Source: Clostridium sp. N3C (lineage in GTDB: Bacteria; Bacillota; Clostridia; Clostridiales; Clostridiaceae). Taken from it: a DNA stretch of 64,000 nt. Position numbers and translations under genes: made by a program. Of the stretch, positions 34,630-44,056 are shown one piece after another (positions within the stretch are counted from its first letter, which is position 1; the number at the start of each line of letters is the position of its first letter). The DNA is taken from assembly GCF_900095445.1 (NCBI RefSeq), contig NZ_FMJL01000016.1, positions 1-64,000 on the forward strand. Reading direction: 5' to 3'. The notes below the pieces were generated by a model. It did no database searches and had not been told where the DNA came from. It worked only from the letters and a program-made list of their open reading frames with translations.

Positions 34630-35706
34630 TTAATCCATAAAGGCCCTTGCAAAAACTGTTAAAGGCACACATAATATAATGCCTATACTTCCGGCAAGAG
34701 AACGTAAAATTTCCATAGATATATCTTCTAAATTAATGATATAGCTTAAATTTACATTATAGCCAACGAAAATCATTAAGCTAACTAAGGCACTTCCAAC
34801 ATAGGCTAAAACTAAAGTGTTAGACATTGTACCAATTACATCCCTGCCAATATTCATTCCAGCTCTAATTAAATCATTTCTTGATATTGAAGGAGTGCTT
34901 TCTTTAAGCTCGTTCATTGCTGTAGCAATGGACATGCTCATATCTATGTTTGCCCCCAAGGCGCCAATAACAATACTTGAAAACAACAGAGCTTGAAAAT
35001 TAAAATTATAACCTTGAGTAACTTGCATTAATCCAATGGCATCTTCTGAGTTTATAGATACCTGTAAGGATTTGCTCATTATTAGCGTAACTATTCCTGC
35101 TATGGATACTCCACCTAAGGTTCCTATAAGAGAAGAAAAGGTCTTTTTACTAAAGCCTTGCTGAATAATAAGAGAAAAGAAGGCAATTATTAAACTACAA
35201 ATGATTGTTACAGTTATAGGATTATCTCCTCTTATTAATCTAGGAATAAGCAAGATGGATATTACTGCTATAGTAAAGGCTACGGAAAGGACAGCGTGTA
35301 CACCTTTAAATCCACCTACAATTAAAACTAATAATATAAAGAATAAGACTAAGTGTAATATCTTTTTTTCTCTTACATATTGATAAGTTGTAATATCTAA
35401 GCTTCCATCTTCATATTCATTAATTAGTAATACAATCTTATCATTTTTCTTTAAAGTAAGTAGATTGTCCGATAGCATTAAAGTATTATTAATATTAAAT
35501 TCTTTTCCGTTAAATTTGCCCTCTTCCACAAGAACCTTGATTTTTTGAGTATCAGTGGAATCTGATTCTAGTGTTTCTAATACTACAGCTCTATATAGAT
35601 CTTTATTATTGTAATCATCATTTTTGATACCAAATGGTGATAAAGTAAGGATTAGAAATAGAGACAGTATTGAGAATATTATTCGTAAGATAGAAAGTTT
35701 ATTCAT
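34630..35706 (-). CDS. YibE/F-family membrane protein
   Basis: 358 residues. One N-terminal membrane segment, an extracytoplasmic domain with KIKVLVEEGKFNGKEFNINN, then seven or eight helices carrying the YibE/F signature: GVHAVLSVAFTIAVISILLI and ALGANIDMSMSIATAMNEL. Fused YibE-YibF forms are usual in Firmicutes. The family is an uncharacterised transporter; no substrate is established. GGGTGTGAT precedes the ATG. It stands alone between zupT and the CDF gene, which may hint at metal or ion transport. Confidence 0.85.
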   Translation of the reverse strand: MNKLSILRIIFSILSLFLILTLSPFGIKNDDYNNKDLYRAVVLETLESDSTDTQKIKVLVEEGKFNGKEFNINNTLMLSDNLLTLKKNDKIVLLINEYEDGSLDITTYQYVREKKILHLVLFFILLVLIVGGFKGVHAVLSVAFTIAVISILLIPRLIRGDNPITVTIICSLIIAFFSLIIQQGFSKKTFSSLIGTLGGVSIAGIVTLIMSKSLQVSINSEDAIGLMQVTQGYNFNFQALLFSSIVIGALGANIDMSMSIATAMNELKESTPSISRNDLIRAGMNIGRDVIGTMSNTLVLAYVGSALVSLMIFVGYNVNLSYIINLEDISMEILRSLAGSIGIILCVPLTVFARAFMD

Positions 35707-35782
35707 TTAATCACACCCTAAAAGTTTAAAAAGTTATATATTCCATTTTATACCAATAAATTAAGCTGTCAATATTTTTAAA

Positions 35783-35815
35783 GGAAAAAGCGAGTTCCGA
35801 AGAATTCGCTTTTTA
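35783..35815 (-). terminator. Terminator of the CDF transporter gene
   Basis: On the minus strand AAAAGCGAATT pairs with AACTCGCTTTTT around a short loop, with one internal mismatch, and ends in a T-run. Confidence 0.75.
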
Positions 35816-35827
35816 TAAGATAAAGTT

Positions 35828-36781
35828 TTAACAGTGATGCTTATTGGCATCTATGCACAAAGAACATTTTTCCTTATGGTCTGCCTTGCTATGAAAGCAG
35901 CTGCTACATGGTGAGCTTTCTAATTGAATGGTTGAATGGCTTATATTAAATTTTTCTTTTAAAAGATGCTGTATTTGATGTATAAGGTCTTCTCTTTGGA
36001 ATGGATCTTTTAATGTTGTGGATATATGAGCAGTCATGACAATTACCTCTTGAGATAGGCTCCAAAGATGAAGATCCTTAACATCAATAACATTTTCAAG
36101 CCCTTTAAGGGTAGATTTTAAATCTTCTAGGGATATATCTTTAGGGCTTGCTTCCAAGAAAATTTTGATGCAGTCTATAGTCATTTTTACAGCACTTCTT
36201 AGTATTATTAGTGATAAAATAAGGCTAAGTATGGTATCTATGATTGATATTTTGGAGAAATAAATCACCACTGCACCTACTAATACAGATATATCTGCCA
36301 CAGCATCTCCAGCAAAATGAAGAAGGGCGCTTTTTACATTTATATTATTTGCATTGCTTTTTAAGTTAAGAAGAATTAATGTGTTAACAATAATTCCTAG
36401 CAGTGAAAAGATAATCATTAGTGAGGATTCTACAGCCACAGGGTTAAGGAATCTTAAATAGGCTTTATATAATATGAAAATAGATATACATATTAGAAGA
36501 ATATTGTTAATTAAGGCTGTTAATATACTGTGCCTGTAATGTCCATAGGTGTATTTAGCATTTGCTGGTTTAGAGGACAATTTTAGTCCAATCCAACTGA
36601 TTATAAGTGCAAAAAAGTCGGTGATTAGATGTAAAGAATCACTTAATAAAGCAAGACTATTGGCAAAGATACCTCCAAATAGCTTAAAAATGAATAGAAT
36701 AGCTACTAAACCAATTGAATACAGTATCTTTTTCTTGCTTTCCTTTAAATAAATATGAGGGGAAGTATTTGAATCCATCAA
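35828..36781 (-). CDS. Cation diffusion facilitator with Cys/His-rich tail
   Basis: 317 residues. Six helices, with metal ligands in TM2 (ALLSDSLHLITD) and TM5 (LHFAGDAVADISV), then the cytoplasmic domain (LKGLENVIDVKDLHLWSLSQ). It is a proton-coupled exporter of Zn2+, Co2+ or similar cations. Beyond the usual end there is a 26-residue tail with six Cys and four His (CSSCFH, KCSLC and a terminal HHC), which could bind or sense metal. The start codon ATG 36779-36781 is preceded by AGGAGTG. Confidence 0.88.
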   Translation of the reverse strand: MMDSNTSPHIYLKESKKKILYSIGLVAILFIFKLFGGIFANSLALLSDSLHLITDFFALIISWIGLKLSSKPANAKYTYGHYRHSILTALINNILLICISIFILYKAYLRFLNPVAVESSLMIIFSLLGIIVNTLILLNLKSNANNINVKSALLHFAGDAVADISVLVGAVVIYFSKISIIDTILSLILSLIILRSAVKMTIDCIKIFLEASPKDISLEDLKSTLKGLENVIDVKDLHLWSLSQEVIVMTAHISTTLKDPFQREDLIHQIQHLLKEKFNISHSTIQLESSPCSSCFHSKADHKEKCSLCIDANKHHC

Positions 36782-36830
36782 TTACACTCCTAACAAAATT
36801 GTTTAATAATTTTTATTCTAAAAGGTTAAC

Positions 36831-36920
36831 TAAAAAAGAATGTTAGCCTTAGCTAATAATATCCTATGGGGAAGGCCATAAATGGTTCCATTGAAATAAT
36901 ATTTTTTAACTAAGGCTAAC
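36831..36920 (-). terminator. Large imperfect palindrome, probable terminator
   Basis: GTTAGCCTTAG (36842-36852) and its exact complement (36910-36920) enclose inner pairing of about ten more AT-rich bases. On the minus strand the structure is followed by ATTCTTTTTTA, and it lies 50 bases behind the nucleotidase gene. The size is unusual for a terminator. A riboswitch for the CDF gene was considered and not supported. Confidence 0.5.
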
Positions 36921-36969
36921 TCTAATATAATTTATTAAAATTCTGTTGGAGTGTTGCAAGATAAGCTCT

Positions 36970-37548
36970 CTAGATAACTTCTTCAGCCTTAATGTGCTGC
37001 ATAATTATATTATAAATTTCAGTCCAATCAGAGACACGTTCTATATTTTCTAATGCTTCAAGTCCTTCGTTATATTTATAAGCCATACACAAAACTCTAG
37101 TACTACTTGATATTGATTTGCAGTTATCAGGCTCATCTTCTACCATAATATCTATATGATTTTCTAAGCAGACAGTAGCTTTTTCACTAGACATAATGAG
37201 CTTATCAAAGGGGATTTGGTGGCTTTTTAACCAGTTTACGGTGATTTCTCTATACTTTTCTTTCCTTGCGGTAATTAAATAGATTTTCACGCCTTTACTT
37301 TTAAGCTCAGAAATAGTTTCTCTAGCACCGGGTAGAGGCACTGTCTCTTCTAAGGCCAGCTTATAATACCTTGTCCAAAATTCATGAGACATATATTGGG
37401 ACCATCCGTAGAATCGTTCAAGGTAGTAGTCACTCATATCAAATTCTTTATAAATGCCCTTATCTTCACTAAAAACACTGGCATATTTGTATATTAAACT
37501 ACTAAAGTCGTTAATACATCCATCGATATCCAATCCTAATCTAAACAC
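36970..37548 (-). CDS. NT5C-type 5'-nucleotidase (HAD family)
   Basis: 192 residues, GTG start. Motif I is GLDIDGCINDF (nucleophile Asp7, acid Asp9), motif II YLITARKEKY (about 116), and motif III with DIMVEDEPDNC (about 153). This matches the NT5C-type deoxyribonucleotidase group, which dephosphorylates (deoxy)nucleoside 5'-monophosphates with Mg2+. The insert WSQYMSHEFWTRYYKLALEE is the cap region. Other small HAD phosphatases cannot be excluded. Monocistronic. Confidence 0.8.
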   Translation of the reverse strand: MFRLGLDIDGCINDFSSLIYKYASVFSEDKGIYKEFDMSDYYLERFYGWSQYMSHEFWTRYYKLALEETVPLPGARETISELKSKGVKIYLITARKEKYREITVNWLKSHQIPFDKLIMSSEKATVCLENHIDIMVEDEPDNCKSISSSTRVLCMAYKYNEGLEALENIERVSDWTEIYNIIMQHIKAEEVI

Positions 37549-37631
37549 TCAAATCACCAAACTTTCTACATAAAATAATTAATAAAATTATATAACCATG
37601 AGGAGCTCATCGTTAACAAGCTAAGAAAAGC

Positions 37632-37676
37632 AAAAACGAGAGAAAAACCAATTAAGTATTATAAGGTTTTTCTCTC
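37632..37676 (-). terminator. Rho-independent terminator
   Basis: A perfect 12-bp stem GAGAGAAAAACC / GGTTTTTCTCTC. On the minus strand it is followed by GTTTTTGCTTTT, behind the hypothetical gene. Confidence 0.8.
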
Positions 37677-37699
37677 ATTATAACATAGATAATAATTAC

Positions 37700-38299
37700 T
37701 TATAACTTCATGGCATTAGTAAAAATATCATCTAAGGAAACTAAGGTGCCTAGGGAGCTAAAGGCTTCCATATTATCATTAACATTGTTTATAAAAACCG
37801 GTATATCATTGTATTTACACTGGCTATGGATATTTTTTAAATCCTGACTTACTTCCTCGATTGTGGTATTATTTAAGTCATAATAGCGAGTGGCAAGAGC
37901 AGCTTTGTAAGCAATGTAATGCATGACTAAAGTCCTTGTAGTTTTAGAAATAGATATATATTTTTTATTCTCTAGGCTTAAGAGAAAGCATTGAAAAGTA
38001 AATTGTATTTTACTGATGCCGTTATCTGTAAAAAAGCCCGTTAATATTTTTTTCTCTACCGCAAGATCTATGCAGTCATCTGGTAAGATAATAGTTATAT
38101 TTTTCATCTTTAATTTTTTTATTTGACTTGTTATGTCCATAAGATAGGAGCATTTATCTTCATCAAATAAATGGTGATAGGGTGGAACATATGGGGCGAA
38201 GGTTTCAAGATAGATTTCTGTATTTATATTAGAACCTTCCTTTCTTACAATAAAACTAGAATTGCCTACCACTATATAAAATTGAGCAGGTTTAAACAT
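37700..38299 (-). CDS. Hypothetical protein, 199 residues
   Basis: I use ATG 38297-38299, ten bases after GGAAGGTGG; the longer frame has no ribosome site. The product is soluble with alternating strands and helices (QFYIVVGNSSFIVRKEG at the start, then ITIILPDDCIDLAVEKKILT). The strand-turn-strand start and the middle are faintly like an actin/Hsp70-type ATPase, but no phosphate loops are convincing. Unknown function, no clear partner. Confidence 0.55.
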   Translation of the reverse strand: MFKPAQFYIVVGNSSFIVRKEGSNINTEIYLETFAPYVPPYHHLFDEDKCSYLMDITSQIKKLKMKNITIILPDDCIDLAVEKKILTGFFTDNGISKIQFTFQCFLLSLENKKYISISKTTRTLVMHYIAYKAALATRYYDLNNTTIEEVSQDLKNIHSQCKYNDIPVFINNVNDNMEAFSSLGTLVSLDDIFTNAMKL

Positions 38300-38446
38300 A
38301 TATATGTAGCCACCTTCCATAAGAAAATATATCAATATATTTATTCTAGACATCTAACAAGGTTAATATTCTAGTAGCTTCTAGATTCAAAATTGAGGAT
38401 CAGCAGATTAGGTTGTTTGACATAATGTAATAAATGAAGTTTGCAT

Positions 38447-38491
38447 AAAAGGAGCTGTTACAAAACTAGACAATTTAGTTTAGTAACAGCT
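38447..38491 (-). terminator. Terminator of nnr
   Basis: A stem AGCTGTTAC / GTAACAGCT with further inner pairing. On the minus strand it is followed by CCTTTTATG. It lies 17 bases behind the gene. Confidence 0.75.
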
Positions 38492-38507
38492 ATTTCTTTA
38501 CATAAAT

Positions 38508-40016
38508 CTATTTTTCGCAAATTATTTCTTTCATAACATAAGGTATCTCTTCAATTATATCCCTTGCATTAACACAATATCTATCCTTGGAAAGTCTATC
38601 ACCAGCATATCCATGAATATAGGCTCCGCAGGCTGCTGCCTCTAAAGGTGAAAGTCCTTGGGCTACAAAAGAAGCGATAATACCTGTGAGACAATCTCCC
38701 ATGCCTCCTGATGCCATGGCGCTATTGCCAGTTGGATTTATATAAAGCTTATGGCCATCAGTAATAACTGTTTCATAGCCTTTTAAAAGCACAATTATAT
38801 TATGTTCTTGGGCAAATTTCTTCGCTATATCCAGTCTAGAAGAATTAATTTCTGCTACAGTTAGCCCAGTAAGCCTTGACATTTCACCGGGATGGGGAGT
38901 TATTATAATAGGGTTTTTAGACTTCTTTAAAAGATTTAGATTTTTGGAAAGGACATTAAGTCCATCGGCATCAATAATTATTGGACACTTCGATTCTTCA
39001 ATAACAAGCTTTAACAGTTCTAGGGTTCCTTCATTGTTTCCAAGGCCTGGACCTATAGCTATGGCGTCGCTGTTATTTATAAGCTCTAAAAGCCTTTCTG
39101 TATTTTCATAGTTACAGGTCATAGCCTCTGAAAGTTTGGAGCTTAGAATTTCTTGAATATCTCTGCTGCAGCATAAGGTAACAAGTCCGCTTCCGCTTTT
39201 TACTGTTGCTTCCGTTGCTATATATGCAGCTCCTGAAAAACCTTCCGAGCCAGCTATAATGACAACTCTTCCATAATCGCCTTTATGCCCATACTTAGAT
39301 CTTGGTTTAAGGTTTTTATTAATATGTGACTTTTCTAGAATAAATTCATTATTGTGAAACTCATTGAGGGTACTTTGAGGAATACCTATAGACTCTACCA
39401 TTATATCTCCAGTGAATTCACTGCTTTTGTAATTTAAAAATCCTCTCTTATAGAATTCAAAACAAATGGTTTTATCAGCTTTAACACAGCATCCTAAGAT
39501 TTTTCCGCTATCTCCGTTCATTCCGGAAGGGATATCAATAGAAACAGTATAGTTGCTATATTCATTTATGGCTTCAATGGCCTTTTTAAATATTCCTTCA
39601 ACATCTCTATTTAGACCTGTTCCAAAAATTCCGTCTACAGTTACCTCTGCTTCTAACAAAGAAGTCTTTAATTTATCTAGATTCTCATCTTTGCTTACCT
39701 CATTAATTTCTACACCCATATTCTTTAATATATTGTAATTAGCTTTGCAACATTCACTCATATTGCCGCTACCATTTAGCACTATAAAAACTTCTACCTT
39801 TTTTCCTAAAACATAAAGATGTCTAGCTGCAGCTAGGCCATCTCCTCCATTATTACCAGCACCGCATATAATTACATAGCTTGAATATTCATCAATATTA
39901 AGATGTTTAACCACCTTCAGGGCGGCATTTTCCATAAGCACCATTAAAGGTATACCTAGCCTTTCCACACAGGCTCTATCAACATCACTAGAGTTTTTTG
40001 AAGTGCCGATTCTCAT
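38508..40016 (-). CDS. nnr: Bifunctional NAD(P)H-hydrate repair enzyme
   Basis: 502 residues with two fused domains. The N-terminal YjeF_N epimerase (1-215) has VIICGAGNNGGDGLAAARHL and VDGIFGTGLNRDVEG. The C-terminal ADP-dependent dehydratase (about 225-500) has VVIIAGSEGFSGAAYIATEA, AIGPGLGNNE, IITPHPGEMSRLTG and the catalytic ASGGMGDCLTGIIASF. It repairs hydrated NADH and NADPH. GGAGGG precedes the ATG. Clostridial members are typically this fused form. Confidence 0.93.
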   Translation of the reverse strand: MRIGTSKNSSDVDRACVERLGIPLMVLMENAALKVVKHLNIDEYSSYVIICGAGNNGGDGLAAARHLYVLGKKVEVFIVLNGSGNMSECCKANYNILKNMGVEINEVSKDENLDKLKTSLLEAEVTVDGIFGTGLNRDVEGIFKKAIEAINEYSNYTVSIDIPSGMNGDSGKILGCCVKADKTICFEFYKRGFLNYKSSEFTGDIMVESIGIPQSTLNEFHNNEFILEKSHINKNLKPRSKYGHKGDYGRVVIIAGSEGFSGAAYIATEATVKSGSGLVTLCCSRDIQEILSSKLSEAMTCNYENTERLLELINNSDAIAIGPGLGNNEGTLELLKLVIEESKCPIIIDADGLNVLSKNLNLLKKSKNPIIITPHPGEMSRLTGLTVAEINSSRLDIAKKFAQEHNIIVLLKGYETVITDGHKLYINPTGNSAMASGGMGDCLTGIIASFVAQGLSPLEAAACGAYIHGYAGDRLSKDRYCVNARDIIEEIPYVMKEIICEK

Positions 40017-40116
40017 AATAACCCTCCACTTACTTATAAAGTCTTACTTATATAAATTATAGCACAATGATAATATTTAAATATGTGAATGAAATATAGA
40101 GTTAATAAAATTCATG

Positions 40117-40164
40117 TAAAAAGAAAGAGTAAAACTACTGGATCAGTGGCTTTACTCTTTCTTT
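40117..40164 (-). terminator. Terminator of the 7TMR histidine kinase gene
   Basis: A 14-bp stem AAAGAAAGAGTAAA / TTTACTCTTTCTTT with an inner CACTG/CAGTA helix. T-run on the minus strand. Confidence 0.8.
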
Positions 40165-40178
40165 ATATTGCTATATAC

Positions 40179-42275
40179 TTAAACACTCTCTGGAATTTGA
40201 ATTTTGATTAAATCTGAAAACTCTACATGAACCTTATCAACTTCAGGAATAGTAAAGGGAATATTTATTGTATCCTTAGCCGGTGATTCTTCTAAATTAG
40301 CTGGCAAAGTAACAGTAAAGGTGCTACCTTTACCATATTCGCTTTCCGCGGTAATTGTACCTTTATGTATTTCTACAAGTGATTTTACAAGATAAAGCCC
40401 CATTCCGCTACCTTCATGACAACGGCTAAGAGATTTATCCGCCTGTGTAAATTTATCAAAGATAGTTTTAAGAGTTTCTTTATTCATTCCAATTCCGGTG
40501 TCTTTTACAATAATAGACACAGAATCTCCATTATCTATTAGTTGTACGGAAATGGTTGATAATGGATTTGAAAATTTAACAGCATTGGAAAGTAAATTTA
40601 ATAATATTCTTTCAACCTTGTCCTTATCAAAGCACATATATTTTTCCTCAGTATTGGTGTCAAAATAAAAATCAATGTCGTTATTTTTCATATAATCTAC
40701 CGTAGATAGTGCGGTATCTTCTATCACTGATACTATGTCTTGTCTTTTAAAAATTGGATTCATATGTCCGGAGTCAAATTTTGATATATCTATGACATTG
40801 TTTATTAATCGAAGTAATCTATAGCAATTTTGCTTCATTGCTTGTAAATATTTTGGAAACTCTATATCCTTAGAGTATATTTGATTATTATCGGTATAAA
40901 GTTTTAATAATTGTAAAGAACTTAGAATTATATTAAGAGGGGTTCTAAGCTCATGAGAAATATTAACAAATAAGTCGTTTTTCATCTTATCATAATTTGA
41001 CATTTGCTGTAATAGTTTTTTCTTCTCTTCTAATATTTCTTCCTTTAATTGCACTTTTTCTTTGTATATTTTTAATTGATTTTCGGTTTCTATAAAATAG
41101 AAAATTAGAGCAAATGATAGGATAGACATAACTAATAATGCTGCCCACTGTATAGTAAATTTAAAAATATTAGTATTAGTTATGTACCATCTACCTAGTT
41201 CTATAATAGCAGCTACAAGAAGGATAATAAGACCAATATCAAAGATTTTTTCTAATTTATTGCCTTTAAGTATGGAATATAAAGTTAAGTATATAACTAT
41301 AATAATATTAATAAATAAAATGAAATGAAAGTACCTTAAAGTGCTACATATTTGAAATAAGTGTAGGAAACTTCCCAAAATACTTACTGCAGCAAATAAA
41401 AATAAAGTAAAGGATATTATATTTAAAAGATATTTAAATTTTTTATTAAGTATGTTTTTTAAAAAGAAGCATAAGAAAATAGGTATAGTGTACAAGGTAA
41501 TATGAGATTCAAAGCTCCAAAATACCGGTGCGTTTAAAAAATACTGCATTATTAAAGTTTGGGAAATTAACCAAAAACCCATATCTATAGAGCATAGCCC
41601 TAGATATAAAAAGGATTTTGTTTTTTCTTTTACTTTTACTTTCTTTAAGATGCATGCGAATATATAAATTAATATAGAACAGGTTCCTAAAAACACAAAA
41701 ATTCCACATATTATTGCAGTGATAATATCTCTCTTGAAAAGTTTTTCCGGGAAACTATCTTTAGGTCCAATTTCAAAGTTTGCAATAACTCCATTATTAA
41801 AGTTATTATAGCCATACATTCTTAAGTAAATAGTTTTTCCTGAATAATCTTCAGGAAGGTCAATAATTTTCCAAAGGGCGCCATTAGCATAGTTATGCTC
41901 TAGTGAGCTAAATTCTTCGGATTCATATAGTAGTTTTCCATCTAAATAAATTTGAAAAGCTACGTTATATGTCATAATAAAGATAGCGTCATCCTTTGAA
42001 GTTGTATTAGGTAGTGTAGTTCTTAGCCAAAGATAATCTTCCTTTATCTTTCCTAGTTGATTTTTCATTAGGCTGCAAGGTAACCATTCATTTTGAGTGT
42101 TTTCTCCTTTTACCATAATCGGATTTCCAAGGTTATCTGTTGGTGAGTCACCAATACTCATTTCCCAGTTGAAATCATTCATTGAATAAACGGAATTTGA
42201 AGCTTTATTGGCATATACATTGAAGCCATCTAATAAAATAATTAGCATTAGAAAGATAAGTAAGAATTTTTTCAC
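40179..42275 (-). CDS. Orphan sensor histidine kinase with 7TMR-DISM sensor
   Basis: GTG start at 42275, eight bases after AAGGAGG; 698 residues. A signal-anchor (1-22) is followed by an extracellular beta-sandwich (about 30-165, 7TMR-DISMED2-like), seven membrane helices (about 180-390), a short coiled coil, HisKA with NISHELRTPLNII (phospho-His about 440) and HATPase motifs NLLSNAVKF, DTGIGM and GSGMGLYLVKSLV. There is no receiver domain and no adjacent regulator. The tail KVHVEFSDLIKI resembles the end of the orphan kinase at 16.3 kb. It probably senses an extracellular ligand and feeds a remote regulator such as Spo0A (inferred). Confidence 0.88.
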   Translation of the reverse strand: MKKFLLIFLMLIILLDGFNVYANKASNSVYSMNDFNWEMSIGDSPTDNLGNPIMVKGENTQNEWLPCSLMKNQLGKIKEDYLWLRTTLPNTTSKDDAIFIMTYNVAFQIYLDGKLLYESEEFSSLEHNYANGALWKIIDLPEDYSGKTIYLRMYGYNNFNNGVIANFEIGPKDSFPEKLFKRDIITAIICGIFVFLGTCSILIYIFACILKKVKVKEKTKSFLYLGLCSIDMGFWLISQTLIMQYFLNAPVFWSFESHITLYTIPIFLCFFLKNILNKKFKYLLNIISFTLFLFAAVSILGSFLHLFQICSTLRYFHFILFINIIIVIYLTLYSILKGNKLEKIFDIGLIILLVAAIIELGRWYITNTNIFKFTIQWAALLVMSILSFALIFYFIETENQLKIYKEKVQLKEEILEEKKKLLQQMSNYDKMKNDLFVNISHELRTPLNIILSSLQLLKLYTDNNQIYSKDIEFPKYLQAMKQNCYRLLRLINNVIDISKFDSGHMNPIFKRQDIVSVIEDTALSTVDYMKNNDIDFYFDTNTEEKYMCFDKDKVERILLNLLSNAVKFSNPLSTISVQLIDNGDSVSIIVKDTGIGMNKETLKTIFDKFTQADKSLSRCHEGSGMGLYLVKSLVEIHKGTITAESEYGKGSTFTVTLPANLEESPAKDTINIPFTIPEVDKVHVEFSDLIKIQIPESV

Positions 42276-42411
42276 ATTAAAAGCCTCCTTGGAAAATGTT
42301 ATATGCACACAGTAATTATATCAAAAAATGACCTCAGTTGGCAAATATTAAAAGAAATTAAAAAATATGTTGAAAGAAAGCTTTTTATGCTAAGCAACAG
42401 AGCAAAAAATA

Positions 42412-42439
42412 AACAAAAAAGGCACCAAAAGGTGCCTTT
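42412..42439 (-). terminator. Terminator of hydG
   Basis: A 9-bp stem AAAGGCACC / GGTGCCTTT with a 4-base loop and TTTTTTG on the minus strand, directly behind the stop codon. Confidence 0.85.
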
Positions 42440-42441
42440 AA

Positions 42442-43860
42442 TTAAAATCTAAAGTCTCTTCTACCTTCCATTATTTCTGAAAGATATTTTTGAGCTCTTT
42501 CCCTAACCTTCTCGTTAGGGATTTTTTTCATTTCTTCAGCTATTAGAGCTTCACCCTTTATCTTAGTTTCTGGTGAGGCATAATCCTCTAAGTATTCCTT
42601 AAGAGTCATCAAGGCGTTAGGTTGACAGCAGTTTGCAATTTGTCCTGATTTAACAAGTTTCATAAAACGGTCTCCTGTTCTGCCTTCGCGGTAACAAGCG
42701 GTGCAGAAACTTGGGATATGATTCATCTCAATTAACCATCTTACTACTTCGTCTAGGGTACGGTTATCACTAATTTCAAATTGAGCGGAATTTTCATCTT
42801 CCTCTTCAGGTTCTACATATCCACCTACGCTGGTTCTAGAACCTCCGCTAATCTGAGACACCCCTAATTGAAGAACACGTTCTCTAGTTTTCTTGGATTC
42901 ACGAGTTGATACTATCATGCCTGTATAGGGTACGGCTATTCTAATAATTGCTACAATCTTAGCAAAAATATCATCGGATATAGCATTTGAAAATTCATCA
43001 GGGTTTATATCATCTGCAGGTCGGATACGGGGAACGCTTATAGTATGAGGTCCAACTCCCATGGTAGCTTCTAAATGCTCTGCGTGCATTAATAGACCTA
43101 CAAGATCATACTTGTACAAATTAAGTCCAAATAAAACTCCAAGACCTACATCATCGATACCAGCTTCCATGGCTCTGTCCATAGCTTCAGTATGGTAGGC
43201 ATAGTCATGCTTTGGCCCTGTAGGATGTAGTTCTTCATAAGCTTTTTTGTTATAGGTTTCCTGGAACAGTATGTAGGTTCCAATACCAGCATCCTTTAGT
43301 TTCTTATAGTTTTCTACTGTAGTAGCGGCTATATTTACATTTACACGACGGATTGCTCCATTTTTATGTTTTACGCTATATATTGTATCAATGCTTTCAA
43401 GAATATATTCTATAGGGTTATTGACAGGATCTTCTCCAGCTTCTATAGCTAAACGCTTATGTCCCATATCCTGTAGGGCAATAACTTCCTTTCTAATCTC
43501 TTCTTGAGTTAGTTTTTTTCTTGCTATATGTTTGTTCTTATAATGGTATGGGCAATAAACACAGCCGTTAACACAGTAATTTGATAAATATAGAGGAGCA
43601 AACATAACAATACGATTACCATAGAATTTTTCTTTAATCTCTTTTGCGAGTTTAAACATTTTTTCATTTTCATCTTCTAGGTCACATTCCAATAGTACTG
43701 CTGCTTCTCTATGGTTTAACCCCTTACATTCTTTGGCTTTTTCTATAATACTGTCTATTAGTTTACGATTTCTTTTGTTTTGCTCTGCATAAGCAAGAGT
43801 GTCTAGTATCTCCTCATCATCTATGAATTCTGTTGCGATTTTCGATTTGACATTATACAT
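42442..43860 (-). CDS. hydG: [FeFe]-hydrogenase maturase HydG
   Basis: ATG 43858-43860, eight bases after AAAGGGGGAG, gives 472 residues; the longer frame to 43947 lacks a ribosome site. The radical-SAM motif CX3CX2C is Cys96, 100 and 103 in YCVNGCVYCPYH. The C-terminal auxiliary cluster motif is CTACYREGRTGDRFM with a later Cys in ANCCQPNAL. HydG cleaves tyrosine to give CO and cyanide ligands for the hydrogenase H-cluster. Homology to ThiH is expected, but the C-terminal cluster motif selects HydG. hydE and hydF are not in this window. Confidence 0.95.
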   Translation of the reverse strand: MYNVKSKIATEFIDDEEILDTLAYAEQNKRNRKLIDSIIEKAKECKGLNHREAAVLLECDLEDENEKMFKLAKEIKEKFYGNRIVMFAPLYLSNYCVNGCVYCPYHYKNKHIARKKLTQEEIRKEVIALQDMGHKRLAIEAGEDPVNNPIEYILESIDTIYSVKHKNGAIRRVNVNIAATTVENYKKLKDAGIGTYILFQETYNKKAYEELHPTGPKHDYAYHTEAMDRAMEAGIDDVGLGVLFGLNLYKYDLVGLLMHAEHLEATMGVGPHTISVPRIRPADDINPDEFSNAISDDIFAKIVAIIRIAVPYTGMIVSTRESKKTRERVLQLGVSQISGGSRTSVGGYVEPEEEDENSAQFEISDNRTLDEVVRWLIEMNHIPSFCTACYREGRTGDRFMKLVKSGQIANCCQPNALMTLKEYLEDYASPETKIKGEALIAEEMKKIPNEKVRERAQKYLSEIMEGRRDFRF

Positions 43861-44009
43861 AAAATATACTCCCCCTTTATGATTAACGGCACTAATACTA
43901 TTATAATTCTTTGATTTTATTATAGTCCTCTTTTTAATATCCTTCAAGTAAAGCTAAACCAATATAGCCTTTATACTTCAAAGCTTCAATTAGATGTAAA
44001 GGTGAAATT

Positions 44010-44046
44010 AAAGGCTTTTTCGCAAATACATTGCGAAAAAGCCTTT
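44010..44046 (-). terminator. Terminator of htpG
   Basis: A perfect 16-bp stem AAAGGCTTTTTCGCAA and its complement around a 5-base loop, ten bases behind the htpG stop. The following T-run is short. Confidence 0.8.
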
Positions 44047-44056
44047 ATTAAGCAAG

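Noticed and set aside
36782..36969. NiCo (czcD) or manganese riboswitch before the CDF gene
   Set aside because: The conserved cores of these classes are absent. The structure is better explained as a terminator of the preceding gene.
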